Below are positions 25,990 to 34,848 of a stretch of DNA of 64,000 nt, one piece after another. The notes beneath the pieces are model-generated. The model worked only from the letters and a program-made list of their open reading frames with translations, was not told the DNA's origin and did not search any database. The position numbers were made by a program, and so were the translations under genes. This DNA is from an uncultured Hyphomicrobiales bacterium (lineage in GTDB: Bacteria; Pseudomonadota; Alphaproteobacteria; Rhizobiales; Beijerinckiaceae): the NCBI GenBank assembly GCA_903931945.1, contig CAIZEI010000006.1, forward strand, positions 1 through 64,000, given 5' to 3'. The first letter of the stretch is position 1. Every line of letters begins with the position of its first letter.

Positions 25990-27203
25990 TGACTGTGTTC
26001 CGGTCCGGCTCTTTCTGCCGAATCAGGCGATTCTAGCCGAGCCCTGTCGCCGCGCCACAATACATCGCTGTCAATATCAGAAATGTTCGGACGCCCGACA
26101 TAGCTCATCGTGCGGCGCAATTCGTCTTTCAGGATCGCCAGCGCCTTGTCGGCGCCCGCCTGCCCGCCCGCGCCAATGCCATAAAGGGTTGCGCGACCCG
26201 TCAGCGCCATTTTCGCGCCCAGCGCAAGACATTTGACCAGATCGCTGCCGCGCCGCACGCCCGAATCGACAATCACGTCGGTCTTGTTCCCGACTGCGCG
26301 CACAATTCCCGGCAGCACATCGAGCGTGGACGGCGCGCTATCCATGTTCCGCCCGCCATGGTTCGAGACGACGACGCCATCGACGCCGCGCGCGACGCAT
26401 TTTTCCGCATCGTCAGGCCGCATGATTCCCTTGATGATCAACTTTCCGGGCCAGACATCGCGCAAGCGGTCAATATCGTCAAAACTCACCTGATCGGCGC
26501 GCAGCGCCTTGGCGACGCTGGCTTTGCCGGTGATGCTTTCGCGATATTGCGGCGGGTAATTGGCGTGTTTGGGCATGCCCGTCGTCGCCATGTAGCGGCC
26601 CATGACTGTCGCCATCCATTCAGGGTGCGTCAGCATGTCCACAGCGCTTTTCATATTGAGCCTGTAGGGCGTGTTGAAGCCATTGCGCTTGTTGTGCTCG
26701 CGATTGGCGCCAAGCCCGATATCAACTGTCCAGATCAGCGCCTCGTAGCCGGCCGCCGCCGCGCGTTTGACGACCTCGTAGGACATCTGCTTGTCGCGCC
26801 ACATATAAAGCTGGAACCACAAGCGCCCTCCGGCCTCCGCGGCGATCTTTTCCATCGATGTGTTGGAGCCGGTGGCGAGCGTGAACGGGATGCCTGCCTT
26901 GGCGGCGGCTTTGGCGAGTTCAAGCTCGCCCTCATACCACGCAAGACCTGCGATGCCGGTCGGCGCAATCGCCATCGGCAAGTTGATCTTCTTGCCAAAG
27001 ATCTCGGTTGACGTGTCGATGGCGGAGACATCGACGAGCACCTGATTGAGCAGTTTGGTCTGTTCGAGAAAGGCGCGATTGTTGCGAAGCGCAATCAGAT
27101 CTTCCGTGCCAAGGTCCATATACTGGAACACGCCTTTGGGCAGGCGTCGTCGCGCAGCCTCGCGCAGATCGGCGATATTGTAGCATTGATCGATCCGCGC
27201 CAT
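25986..27203 (-). CDS. FMN-dependent alpha-hydroxy-acid oxidase/dehydrogenase (LldD/mandelate dehydrogenase family)
   Basis: About 405 residues from ATG 27203 (GGGAGG upstream). TIM-barrel flavoenzyme that oxidises 2-hydroxy acids to 2-oxo acids. Motifs: LPMAIAPTGIAGLAWYEGE, GIPFTLATGSN, FQLYMWRD, the catalytic segment VVSNHGGRNMDSAPSTLDVLP with active-site His and Arg, and VIVDSGVRRGSDLVKCLALGA for FMN phosphate. It is divergent from a TctC-TctC-enolase-superfamily operon, which suggests a shared pathway for a hydroxy or sugar acid. The substrate (lactate, mandelate or other) cannot be read. Confidence 0.9.
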   Translation of the reverse strand: MARIDQCYNIADLREAARRRLPKGVFQYMDLGTEDLIALRNNRAFLEQTKLLNQVLVDVSAIDTSTEIFGKKINLPMAIAPTGIAGLAWYEGELELAKAAAKAGIPFTLATGSNTSMEKIAAEAGGRLWFQLYMWRDKQMSYEVVKRAAAAGYEALIWTVDIGLGANREHNKRNGFNTPYRLNMKSAVDMLTHPEWMATVMGRYMATTGMPKHANYPPQYRESITGKASVAKALRADQVSFDDIDRLRDVWPGKLIIKGIMRPDDAEKCVARGVDGVVVSNHGGRNMDSAPSTLDVLPGIVRAVGNKTDVIVDSGVRRGSDLVKCLALGAKMALTGRATLYGIGAGGQAGADKALAILKDELRRTMSYVGRPNISDIDSDVLWRGDRARLESPDSAERAGPEHSQ

Positions 27204-27338
27204 TGTTGCCGGGCCTCCCGCCGGGTTTTGAATTCGCCGGGACGATAGGGGCAGGGCGGGCGCCTGTCCAGATTTTTGCCCGCAATTTGCGCTTACGTCT
27301 GCGTTTTGGCACAGTGACGACCCGATCCGGAGATTTTC

Positions 27339-28298
27339 ATGCGGCCTCTTGTCTTGATCCTTCTGCTGGCGGCCTTCGCCGCACCGAATGTCCATGCGCA
27401 GACCTGGCCCGATCATCCCGTGCGCATCACGATTCCCTTCGCGCCGGGCGGAATCGCCGATATCACGTCGCGGATTCTGGCTGATCGCCTGTCCAGAAAG
27501 CTCGGCCAGAATTTCATTATCGACAATCAGCAGAGCCCTGGCGGCATTACCGCGGCGCGCGCGGCGCTGGCCGGCGGCGCGGATGGCTACACGCTGACGC
27601 TGTTCACCAATGGCACCGCCATCAGCGTCGGCATGTTCAACAATCTGCGTTACGACCCGCTGAAAGAGTTTCAACCGGTTTCGGGAATCGGCTATTTCGA
27701 TTTTGCATTCGCGACTGCCGGCGATGGCCCCTATAAAACGCTCGCCGATGTTCTGAAAGCTGCAAAAGAAAAGCCCGGCGCGCTGAATATCGGCACTGTA
27801 GCGATTGGCAGCACGCAGAACCTGTCGGCGGAATTGTTCAAGGCGATGGCCCGCGTCGATATGCGCGTCGTGCCCTATCGCACGACGCCCGAATTGATTG
27901 TCGCGGCGATGCGTGGCGATGTGGCCGTGATTGTCGATTCTCCCGCCTCGATGAAAGGCAATCTTGACGATGGAAAATTGCGGGCGCTGGCGATCTCAGG
28001 CGCAGTCCATTCCGATTACCTGCCCGGCGCGCCTTCGGTCGCAGAGGCTGGGGTGCCGGGCTTTGACGTGCCATCCTGGAATGCGTTGTTTGCGCCGGCA
28101 GGCGTGTCTCCGAAAATTGTCGAGACCCTGAACACGGCGATCACAGACGTTCTGAATGCGCCCGACACGAAAAAGGCGATGTTCGATGTCGGCATCACAG
28201 CCTGGCCGACAACGCCCGCCGAAATTGGCGCCAAACTGAAAACCGAAATCGCGCGCTGGAGCGACGTGATTGCAAAAGCGGGCATTGAAAAGCAATAG
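27339..28298 (+). CDS. TctC/Bug-type periplasmic solute-binding protein
   Basis: 319 residues. Signal peptide MRPLVLILLLAAFAAPNVHA, then WPDHPVRITIPFAPGGIADITSRILADRL, the classical Bug opening, FIIDNQQSPGGITAARAAL, and MRVVPYRTTPELIVAAMRGDVAVIVDS. It binds an unknown carboxylate in the periplasm. It is first of a four-gene plus-strand operon (two TctC, two enolase-superfamily enzymes), divergent from the LldD-like gene across 135 nt. No TctAB subunits are present. Confidence 0.92.
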   Translation: MRPLVLILLLAAFAAPNVHAQTWPDHPVRITIPFAPGGIADITSRILADRLSRKLGQNFIIDNQQSPGGITAARAALAGGADGYTLTLFTNGTAISVGMFNNLRYDPLKEFQPVSGIGYFDFAFATAGDGPYKTLADVLKAAKEKPGALNIGTVAIGSTQNLSAELFKAMARVDMRVVPYRTTPELIVAAMRGDVAVIVDSPASMKGNLDDGKLRALAISGAVHSDYLPGAPSVAEAGVPGFDVPSWNALFAPAGVSPKIVETLNTAITDVLNAPDTKKAMFDVGITAWPTTPAEIGAKLKTEIARWSDVIAKAGIEKQ

Positions 28299-28363
28299 GA
28301 TGCGTTGCATGTTGAATTCCGCAGAATGCGGGATGAACGTGAGAAACGAAGCGGGAGGGGTCG

Positions 28364-29413
28364 ATGGCAAAAGCGCTCATGGCGGCGCTGCTCGCTGGCG
28401 CAACATTGTCCGCGCCGCACATCGTTGGGGCGCAGGAGCGCGCGCCTGCCTCCGTTGAGCAATTTTACAAGGGCCGCACCGTCAATCTTTTCGTCGCCAA
28501 CCAGGGCGGTGGGCGTTATGACCTCAACGCGCGTCTTGTCGCAAGGCATCTCGGTCGCTTCATCCCGGGAGATCCGAACGTCGTCGTGCAAAATCTCGCC
28601 GGCGGCGGCGGGCTGGTCATGGCCAACCGCATGTACAATACCGCAGACCGCGACGGCGCGACGCTGGCCGTGTTGCAGCCTGGCGCTGCGCAGACAGCCA
28701 TTCAGGGCGTGCCCACAGCCAAATTCGATCCCACGAAGTTTAACTGGCTGGGCAGCGTCTCATCGTTTGGCGACGATGCGGATCTGCTGATCGTATCGCC
28801 ACGCCACAAGGCGCAATCGGCTGCCGACTTGCGTGCCGGCGTATCGGCGACGCTCGGCTCTGGCACGCCGGGCTCGACCAACCTGACATTCGCGCTGATC
28901 GGGCGCGACGTGCTTGGCCTCGATCTCAGGATTGTGCGCGGCTATAACTCCGCGCCCTTTGTTCCTATGGAGGCGGGCGAAATCGACGGTCAGGTCGTGC
29001 TGATGAGTTCGATCAAATCGACGCATCCCGATCTCTGGCGGTCGCAAGCCTTTAAAGCGCTGGTGCAGTTCGGGCGATCCACGCGGCATCCCGAATTGCC
29101 CGATACGCCAACCGCGCGCGAACTCGTGACCGACCCGGAAAACATGCCGCTGCTTGAGTTCGCCGAGCTCGCATTCTTCATGTCGTTGCCCGTCATTGCG
29201 CCACCGGGCGTGCCGCCCGACAGGCTCGCGGCGTTGCAACAGGCGTTTGTCGCAATGACCGGGGACGCCGACTTCCGCCGCGAGGCCGAGGCGATGCATG
29301 TCGATCTCTCGCCGATATCCGGAGCACAGGTTCTGGCGCTGATTCGCAAGGCCGCTGCGACGCCGGGGAAGATCATTGCGCGTTACAACGAAATCGTACC
29401 GCCAGGAGAGTAG
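28364..29413 (+). CDS. TctC-type periplasmic solute-binding protein, divergent subfamily
   Basis: 349 residues. Signal peptide MAKALMAALLAGATLSAPHIVGA, then FYKGRTVNLFVANQGGGRYDLNARLVARHLG and NVVVQNLAGGGGLVMANRM. The Y-D-L-N-ARL variant is like the protein at 5129 and the fragment at 63360, and differs from the classical Bug protein just upstream. GGGAGGGG before the ATG is a strong site. It is 65 nt after the first TctC gene and overlaps nothing; the downstream enolase-superfamily gene starts 4 nt after its stop. Two unlike receptors in one operon suggest two related substrates. Confidence 0.88.
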   Translation: MAKALMAALLAGATLSAPHIVGAQERAPASVEQFYKGRTVNLFVANQGGGRYDLNARLVARHLGRFIPGDPNVVVQNLAGGGGLVMANRMYNTADRDGATLAVLQPGAAQTAIQGVPTAKFDPTKFNWLGSVSSFGDDADLLIVSPRHKAQSAADLRAGVSATLGSGTPGSTNLTFALIGRDVLGLDLRIVRGYNSAPFVPMEAGEIDGQVVLMSSIKSTHPDLWRSQAFKALVQFGRSTRHPELPDTPTARELVTDPENMPLLEFAELAFFMSLPVIAPPGVPPDRLAALQQAFVAMTGDADFRREAEAMHVDLSPISGAQVLALIRKAAATPGKIIARYNEIVPPGE

Positions 29414-29417
29414 GTCC

Positions 29418-30515
29418 ATGAAGATTGCATCGATGATCGTGTTGCCAATGGCGGCGCCCTATCTCTGCGCGATGGGCGAGCCCTATTCGACCAGGGACAG
29501 AATTGGCGGGCTGGCGGTGCTGCTGCGCACGGACGCGAGCGTGGCAGGTGAAAATCTGCTGATCGCGAACAATGGCAAGGGCCTGCGCGTGATGGCCGAA
29601 ATGATCCGTTCGCTGGAGCCGCTGGTCATCGGAATGGACCCGTTGCAACCCGGCGCGTTTTTAAAGCAGGCCCGGGTCGAGGCGCGGCATCTGGGGCCGA
29701 GCGGCGTATCCCTGATGGGAGTCGGCGCCATTGAGGGAGCGTTGCTCGATCTGCGTGCGAAAATCGCGGGAATGCCGGTGCATCGCCTGCTCGGCGCCAC
29801 CCATGAGAAACTGCCAGCCTATTACAGCGCGGCGCTGTGGCCGCATGTTGGCCTCGACGGCTTGCAGAAGGCCGCGACAAACATTGTCGCCAAGGGCTTT
29901 TGGGGGATGAAGCTGCGCGCCGGGGCGGGGACGCTCACAGATCAGGTCGATCGCGTCAAAGCGATCCGCGAGGCTGTGGGATATGATGTGAAGCTGCTGA
30001 TCGACATCAACCAGCGCCTCGACGAACGCCGCGCCCTGCAACTCGGTCGCGCGATCGAGCCCTACGATATCTACTGGTTCGAGGAGCCCGTTGACGGGCG
30101 CGATCATGCCGGCGAGGCGCGCATCGCCGCCGCGCTCGATACGCAGGTCGCGGCTGGCGAAAGCGCTTTCAGTCTCGGCGAATTCAAGACCATGATCGAG
30201 ATGCACAGCGCCGATGTGCTGATGCCCGACGTGCAGCGCGTTGGAGGACCCATGGAATTTCTGCGAATTGGCGAGCTTGCCGCCGCCTCCCATATCAAGG
30301 TTTCGGGCCATACTTTGCCTGAAATATCCCTGTCGTTGATGGCCAGCCAATCCAATGCCTGTTGCCTTGAGGTCATGCCGTGGTCGGCGCCCTTCTACGA
30401 GGGCGAAGTGAAGATTGAAGCTGGCTTCGCCCATGCTGGCGATCGCCCGGGCTGGAGTCAGGGCCTTGATGTCAAGGCCATGCGTAAATATGCGTTGGAA
30501 AACGCGGATATCTAG
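29418..30515 (+). CDS. Enolase-superfamily enzyme, mandelate racemase/muconate lactonizing-like (first)
   Basis: About 365 residues from ATG 29418, 4 nt after the upstream stop. N-terminal capping domain, then a modified TIM barrel with the KxK-like region GFWGMKLRAG, metal ligands at LLIDINQRL (Asp), YWFEEPVD (Glu) and AAGESAF (Glu), and the general-base His in VSGHTLPEIS. Enzymes of this type abstract the proton alpha to a carboxylate: acid-sugar dehydratases, racemases or cycloisomerases. With TctC receptors and an FMN hydroxy-acid oxidase next door, acid-sugar or hydroxy-acid catabolism is inferred. Note that only one Lys is obvious in the KxK position. Confidence 0.88.
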   Translation: MKIASMIVLPMAAPYLCAMGEPYSTRDRIGGLAVLLRTDASVAGENLLIANNGKGLRVMAEMIRSLEPLVIGMDPLQPGAFLKQARVEARHLGPSGVSLMGVGAIEGALLDLRAKIAGMPVHRLLGATHEKLPAYYSAALWPHVGLDGLQKAATNIVAKGFWGMKLRAGAGTLTDQVDRVKAIREAVGYDVKLLIDINQRLDERRALQLGRAIEPYDIYWFEEPVDGRDHAGEARIAAALDTQVAAGESAFSLGEFKTMIEMHSADVLMPDVQRVGGPMEFLRIGELAAASHIKVSGHTLPEISLSLMASQSNACCLEVMPWSAPFYEGEVKIEAGFAHAGDRPGWSQGLDVKAMRKYALENADI

Positions 30516-30541
30516 AATCGACAGGACAGGATCCCAATAAA

Positions 30542-31645
30542 ATGAAAATCGCCGCGATCGAACCCATTTTGGTGTCCATTCCCTTTGAACATGGGGCGCC
30601 CCGTCCGCCGGCCACGCGCTCGCACGGCTATGATCATATCAACATCCTGTTTTTGCGCGTTGAGACCGATACGGGAATTACCGGCTGGGGGGAGGCATTC
30701 GCCATTTCCGGCGGCGCAGTGACCCACAAAGCCATCGCTGAAACGGTGGCGCGAGTCGCTATCGCGCGCGACTTCGTGACGGCGTCCGAGCTTTCCGATC
30801 AATTGAAGCGCGAAACCAATTCGGTTGCGCGCGGCGGCGGGCCTGTCGCCTTCGGACTTTCGGCGCTCGATATTGCGCTCTGGGATATCGAGGGCAAAGC
30901 GGCGGGACTGCCGATCTGGCGCATGCTCGGGGGGAGCGCCAAACACAGCGTCGACGCCTACGCCAGCCTGTTTCGCATCGGTATTCCGCAACATGTGGAA
31001 AATGTCTGCAGGGCGGCTGTGGCCCGAGGTTTTCGCAAAATCAAATTGCATGAACATTCGGTGGAAGCAGTCGCTGCCGCACGGCGGGGCGCCGGCGCCG
31101 GCGTTGACATCATGGTCGATGTGAATTGCTACTGGACCGACCCCGACGAGGTCGTGGCGTTTTGCGAGGCCACAGCGCCCTACGATATCGCCTGGCTCGA
31201 GGAGCCGCTTTATCCCTCAGACGATTACGCTGCGCATGGCGCGCTGCGCAAGCGCGTTCAGACGCCCATCTCGCATGGCGAGAATCTTGGCAATGTTGCG
31301 GACCTGAAAGCGCTGCTGGCGGCAGGCGGCGCTGATATCGCGCAGCCCAGTCCGGCCAAGTTATGCGGCATTACCGGCGTTTGGCGCAGCGCGCAACTGG
31401 CCTTGCAGGCGGGCGTTCGCTGCGTGCCGCATTCGCCCTTTCACGGGCCTGCGCTGATCGCTGCGGCGCATGTCGTTGCGGCGCTTCCCGGCAATGCGCC
31501 GCTGGAATTGCGCTATTGCGATCTGGAAGCCAATCCGCTGCATCCCTATGGCGTCTGGAGCAATGGCGCTTTCGCGCTGCCACAGGCGCCGGGCCTCGGG
31601 ATTGAAGTCGATATGGAGATTGTTAAAAAATACCGGGTTCTGTGA
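30542..31645 (+). CDS. Enolase-superfamily enzyme, mandelate racemase/muconate lactonizing-like (second)
   Basis: 367 residues. Capping-domain loops are followed by ALDIALWDIEGKAAGLPIWRMLGG. Barrel ligands are FRKIKLHEH (K-x-K), DIMVDVNCYW (Asp), AWLEEPLYP (Glu) and SHGENLG (Glu); the distal His is probably in RCVPHSPFHG. It is only distantly similar to the enzyme upstream, so the two likely catalyse successive or alternative steps. It is last gene of the operon, and its 3' end faces the convergent ribB gene 27 nt away. Confidence 0.88.
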   Translation: MKIAAIEPILVSIPFEHGAPRPPATRSHGYDHINILFLRVETDTGITGWGEAFAISGGAVTHKAIAETVARVAIARDFVTASELSDQLKRETNSVARGGGPVAFGLSALDIALWDIEGKAAGLPIWRMLGGSAKHSVDAYASLFRIGIPQHVENVCRAAVARGFRKIKLHEHSVEAVAAARRGAGAGVDIMVDVNCYWTDPDEVVAFCEATAPYDIAWLEEPLYPSDDYAAHGALRKRVQTPISHGENLGNVADLKALLAAGGADIAQPSPAKLCGITGVWRSAQLALQAGVRCVPHSPFHGPALIAAAHVVAALPGNAPLELRYCDLEANPLHPYGVWSNGAFALPQAPGLGIEVDMEIVKKYRVL

Positions 31646-31672
31646 AAGCGACTTCGCCTTTTGGCGGCGCGC

Positions 31673-32827
31673 TCAATCCCCAAATTCCGGTATTGGCCGC
31701 TGCTCGACAATCTTGATTCCATAACCCTCAATGCCGATCATGCGATGCAGCGAGTTGGTGAGCATAACCATTTCATGCACGCCGATATCCATCAATATTT
31801 GCGCCCCGATTCCATACTGACGCAATTCGTCCATCGGCTTGCTCATCGGCAGCCCTGCGCGCTCCTTCGCCATGCGGCTTAGCGTGGTGATGGTGGGCTC
31901 GCGGATCAGCACGATCACACCCCGCCCCGCTGCGGCAATCGCGCGCATCGAATTTTGCAGATCGCGGTCGCGCGAACGCGCCTCGCCCCGGAAAAACTCG
32001 CCCGGCGTCATATCGCCCAGACTGTCGGCGAACAGATTGTGCTGATGCACGCGCACAAGCGCGGGTTCGTCGTTCGGGAAATCGCCGAGGATGAGCGCAA
32101 CATGCTCGGCATAGGCGACCTTGTTGGCGTAGATGCGGACCTTGAAAGGGCCGCCATAACGCGAATCGATTGTGGTTTCTCCGATGGCGTCGACCAACCG
32201 TTCGGTGCGTCGACGATAGGCGATGAGGTCGGCAATCGTGGCGATTTTCAAACCATGCTGTTTGGCGAAGACGACAAGATCGGGCAGGCGCGCCATACTG
32301 CCATCGTCGTTCATGATCTCGCAGATGACGCCAGAGGGGTCGAGCCCCGCCAGCCGCGCCACATCGACGGCCGCCTCCGTATGGCCGGCGCGCACCATCA
32401 CGCCGCCATCCTGCGCCACCAGCGGAAACACATGGCCGGGCGAAACGAGATCGTCACGTGTGCGGTTGCCGCCAATCGCTACAGCGATGGTGTGGGCGCG
32501 GTCGGCGGCGGAAATACCGGTCGTCACACCCTCACGGGCCTCGATCGACACAGTAAAGGCGGTCTGATGCTGCGCCTGATTTTTGGAGGCCATGGGTTGG
32601 AGGCCCAGAAAATCCGCGCGCTCGCGCGTCAACGACAGGCAAATCAGCCCACGCCCGTGTTTGGCCATGAAATTGACGACGTCAGGCGTCGCCATCGTCG
32701 CCGGAATCACAAGATCGCCCTCGTTCTCACGGCCCTCGTCATCCACCAGGATGAACATGCGGCCCTGCCGGGCGTCCTCGATAATGTCTGCAATGGGCGA
32801 CAAAAAACTGCTGGCTGATTCAGGCAT
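31673..32827 (-). CDS. ribB: 3,4-dihydroxy-2-butanone 4-phosphate synthase fused to a GTP cyclohydrolase II-like domain lacking Zn cysteines (RibBX type)
   Basis: About 384 residues from ATG 32827. The N-terminal ~200 residues are a complete Rib[36 protein letters not shown] and [17 protein letters not shown]. It makes the four-carbon riboflavin precursor from ribulose-5-phosphate. The C-terminal half follows RibA spacing ([17 protein letters not shown]...[17 protein letters not shown]), but where RibA has the Zn-binding Cys cluster (E-C-x-T-G-D...C-D-C) the sequence reads [12 protein letters not shown]. It therefore should not have GTP cyclohydrolase activity. RibBX proteins of this form are known in proteobacteria and a separate RibA is expected elsewhere. 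No FMN riboswitch is seen upstream. Confidence 0.92.
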   Translation of the reverse strand: MPESASSFLSPIADIIEDARQGRMFILVDDEGRENEGDLVIPATMATPDVVNFMAKHGRGLICLSLTRERADFLGLQPMASKNQAQHQTAFTVSIEAREGVTTGISAADRAHTIAVAIGGNRTRDDLVSPGHVFPLVAQDGGVMVRAGHTEAAVDVARLAGLDPSGVICEIMNDDGSMARLPDLVVFAKQHGLKIATIADLIAYRRRTERLVDAIGETTIDSRYGGPFKVRIYANKVAYAEHVALILGDFPNDEPALVRVHQHNLFADSLGDMTPGEFFRGEARSRDRDLQNSMRAIAAAGRGVIVLIREPTITTLSRMAKERAGLPMSKPMDELRQYGIGAQILMDIGVHEMVMLTNSLHRMIGIEGYGIKIVEQRPIPEFGD

Positions 32828-32985
32828 TCCAACGCATTCCCGGGGGCCGCGACCTCGCGGCGGCGCCGCGCAGCAACGGACCGCGCGCGCCAGAGTGAAC
32901 TTTTGCATTGTTCACGGGCGCTGGGTCAAGGGGTGGATTTTTGCCAGAGGCGCGGCGCCCCAAACCCCAAAACATCGGCCAGCCA

Positions 32986-33240
32986 TCATTCAACGTCGAG
33001 CGGGGCGGTCCCGGTGGGGGAGCCATCGGCTCGAAGCGTAATCTTTTCGATCCGCGCTTCGGCGGTTTTAAGCTGGGCGTCGCAATGCTTTTTCAGCGCC
33101 TCGCCGCGTTCGAAAAGCTTGATCGAATCGTCAAGCCCGACCTGCCCTTTTTCGAGCTGGTCCACAATCGCTTCAAGCTCGGCCAGCGCAGCCTCGAACG
33201 GCAGGCTGGCGATGGCGGCAGGTTTTGTCGGCGTAGTCAT
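32986..33240 (-). CDS. xseB: Exodeoxyribonuclease VII small subunit
   Basis: 84 residues, the usual size. Helical protein with the family core FEAALAELEAIVDQLEKGQVGLDDSIKLFERGEALKKHC, split here only for description. It pairs with XseA, which is not in the window, to degrade single-stranded DNA. It lies between a TctC gene (53 nt upstream) and ribB (158 nt downstream), all on the minus strand; co-transcription is possible but not shown. Confidence 0.95.
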   Translation of the reverse strand: MTTPTKPAAIASLPFEAALAELEAIVDQLEKGQVGLDDSIKLFERGEALKKHCDAQLKTAEARIEKITLRADGSPTGTAPLDVE

Positions 33241-33293
33241 GGTTGCGCGAACCCTTGCAGAGTGCGCCCCTTATATCAGCGAAGGCGCGCCCC

Positions 33294-34268
33294 TCAATCG
33301 GCCTTGATGCCGTTTTCCCGCACAACGGCGCCCCAGATGGCCTCCTGCTCGCGAAAAAATTTCAGAAAATCCTCCGGCCCCTGCGCCAGGATCGTCACCT
33401 GCTGGGCATCGGTCAGCACCTTTGCGACATTGGCGTCGGCCAGCGTGGCCTTGAGGTCTGCGCCATAACGATCGATCATCGTACGCGGCGTTTTGGCGGG
33501 CGCCCAGACGCCCCACCACGACAGCGCGACAAAATCCGGAAAGCCGGATTCTTTGGCCGTCGGCGTGTCTTTGAGGTTCGGCAGGCGCTCGGCGCCCGTC
33601 TGCAACAGAGGATGCAAGGCGCCCGCTGCGATCTGCGGCGACACCAGCGCCGCCGATCCGATCACCATGTCCGTCTGCCCGCCCACAGCCGAATTAATGG
33701 CCGGCCCGCCGCCATTATAGGGCACATGGGTGAGGGCGAAACCGCCCTTCTTTTCCATCAGCGTCATGCCAAGATGGCCAAGGCTGCCATTGCCGATCGA
33801 AGCGAAGGTCAGAACCTCCGGCTTGGCTTTGGCTGCGGCGATCACGTCGGCAAAACTTTTATAGGGTTTGGACGTGGCGCAGGCCACCACCATCGGTGTC
33901 ACGCCGATCAGCATCACCGGATCAAGGTCCTTGTCGATATCGAATGGCAGCTTGTGCAGCGCGCCCAGCGCAGCGTGGGAATCGAACACATTCAGCCAGG
34001 TGAGCCCGTCCGGCGCAGCGCGCGCCGCAAACGCCGCCCCGATGGCGCTGTCGCCGCCGGGATGATTTTCCACAATCACATTCGCGCCAAGGCGCCGTTG
34101 CATGCCCTCGGCTGTCAGCCGGGCGATGACATCGGTTGAGCCGCCGGGCGCAAAAGGCACGATCACCTTGATCGTCTGGCCTTCGGGCCAGCCTGCAGCC
34201 TGCGAGGACGTGGAGAAAGGCAGCGCAAGCCCGGATGCAACAACAGCGCGACGAGTGATGACGGTCAT
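33294..34268 (-). CDS. TctC/Bug-type periplasmic solute-binding protein with Tat-like signal
   Basis: About 324 residues from ATG 34268. N-terminus TVITRRAVVASGLALPFSTSSQAA has a twin Arg followed by a hydrophobic stretch, compatible with Tat or Sec export. The mature part is classical Bug: IKVIVPFAPGGSTDVIARLTAEGM, VIVENHPGGDSAIGAAF, LTHVPYNGGGPAINSAVGGQTDMVIG. It stands opposite another TctC gene across a 580-nt divergent spacer. No enzyme gene is linked on its side; xseB follows. Confidence 0.92.
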   Translation of the reverse strand: MTVITRRAVVASGLALPFSTSSQAAGWPEGQTIKVIVPFAPGGSTDVIARLTAEGMQRRLGANVIVENHPGGDSAIGAAFAARAAPDGLTWLNVFDSHAALGALHKLPFDIDKDLDPVMLIGVTPMVVACATSKPYKSFADVIAAAKAKPEVLTFASIGNGSLGHLGMTLMEKKGGFALTHVPYNGGGPAINSAVGGQTDMVIGSAALVSPQIAAGALHPLLQTGAERLPNLKDTPTAKESGFPDFVALSWWGVWAPAKTPRTMIDRYGADLKATLADANVAKVLTDAQQVTILAQGPEDFLKFFREQEAIWGAVVRENGIKAD

Positions 34269-34848
34269 GGGCGGTTCCTTCGGAATGGCGTTGTTGCACG
34301 AAGTGTGGGGGCTGGGAAGCGGGATGTAAATGGGGGAGGCGATTTCGACCGCAAGCGCGACGCCCTCATGGTAGACAGCTTTCTGGAAAGCAGACCGCGC
34401 AGCAATTTCGAGTCTTCTCAATAAGGTAGGATTCCCGGATTTCGCGAAATATCAGAGGCGTTCGTGAGTTTTAAGACGCTCGCAACTCAGCCGAGTGAGA
34501 ATGACTTTTGAGAATATGATATCTTGATCAACGCTCGAAAACGATTGAGTTCTGAGAGCGTAAACATAGCTGTTCTGAGAGGCGTATTCACGCGGTCGCG
34601 GCTGGCGGCTTTACCCCCCAACACTGGACGCTGCCGGTTGGGCAGGCATTGTGGGACCGCAGTTTGCAATGCGCCAATCGGTCATCAACCCGAGCGCGGG
34701 CGCTCTTGCCTCACTCAATCGACGATCCCGCGTTTCGGGATTTCCCGACGAGAACATTTCTTCGCCCCGGGACATTTGCCTCATGACCATACGCCTGAGG
34801 CGTGATCACTTTACGGTCGTAGGAGCCAACGCAGCCCTTTGGACGGAT
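34269..34848. other. 580-bp divergent spacer between two TctC genes
   Basis: No supported gene. Small ORFs on both strands lack ribosome-binding sites and similarity to anything I recognise. It should hold promoters for both flanking TctC genes and contains the left copy of the islet direct repeat (34402-34433). Base composition falls below the local average around 34430-34600. Confidence 0.5.
34402..34433 (+). repeat. Left direct repeat bordering a catabolic islet
   Basis: Contains CTTCTCAATAAGGT (34414-34427), identical to 38395-38408. The flanking ~9 nt on each side are also similar (gcaa-ttcg...; ...gg-tt). The two copies are 3981 bp apart in the same orientation and enclose exactly the TctC-monooxygenase-hydrolase genes. 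Confidence 0.6.

Noticed and set aside
32828-32985. FMN riboswitch upstream of ribB
   Set aside because: I looked for the conserved RFN boxes on the minus strand and found none.
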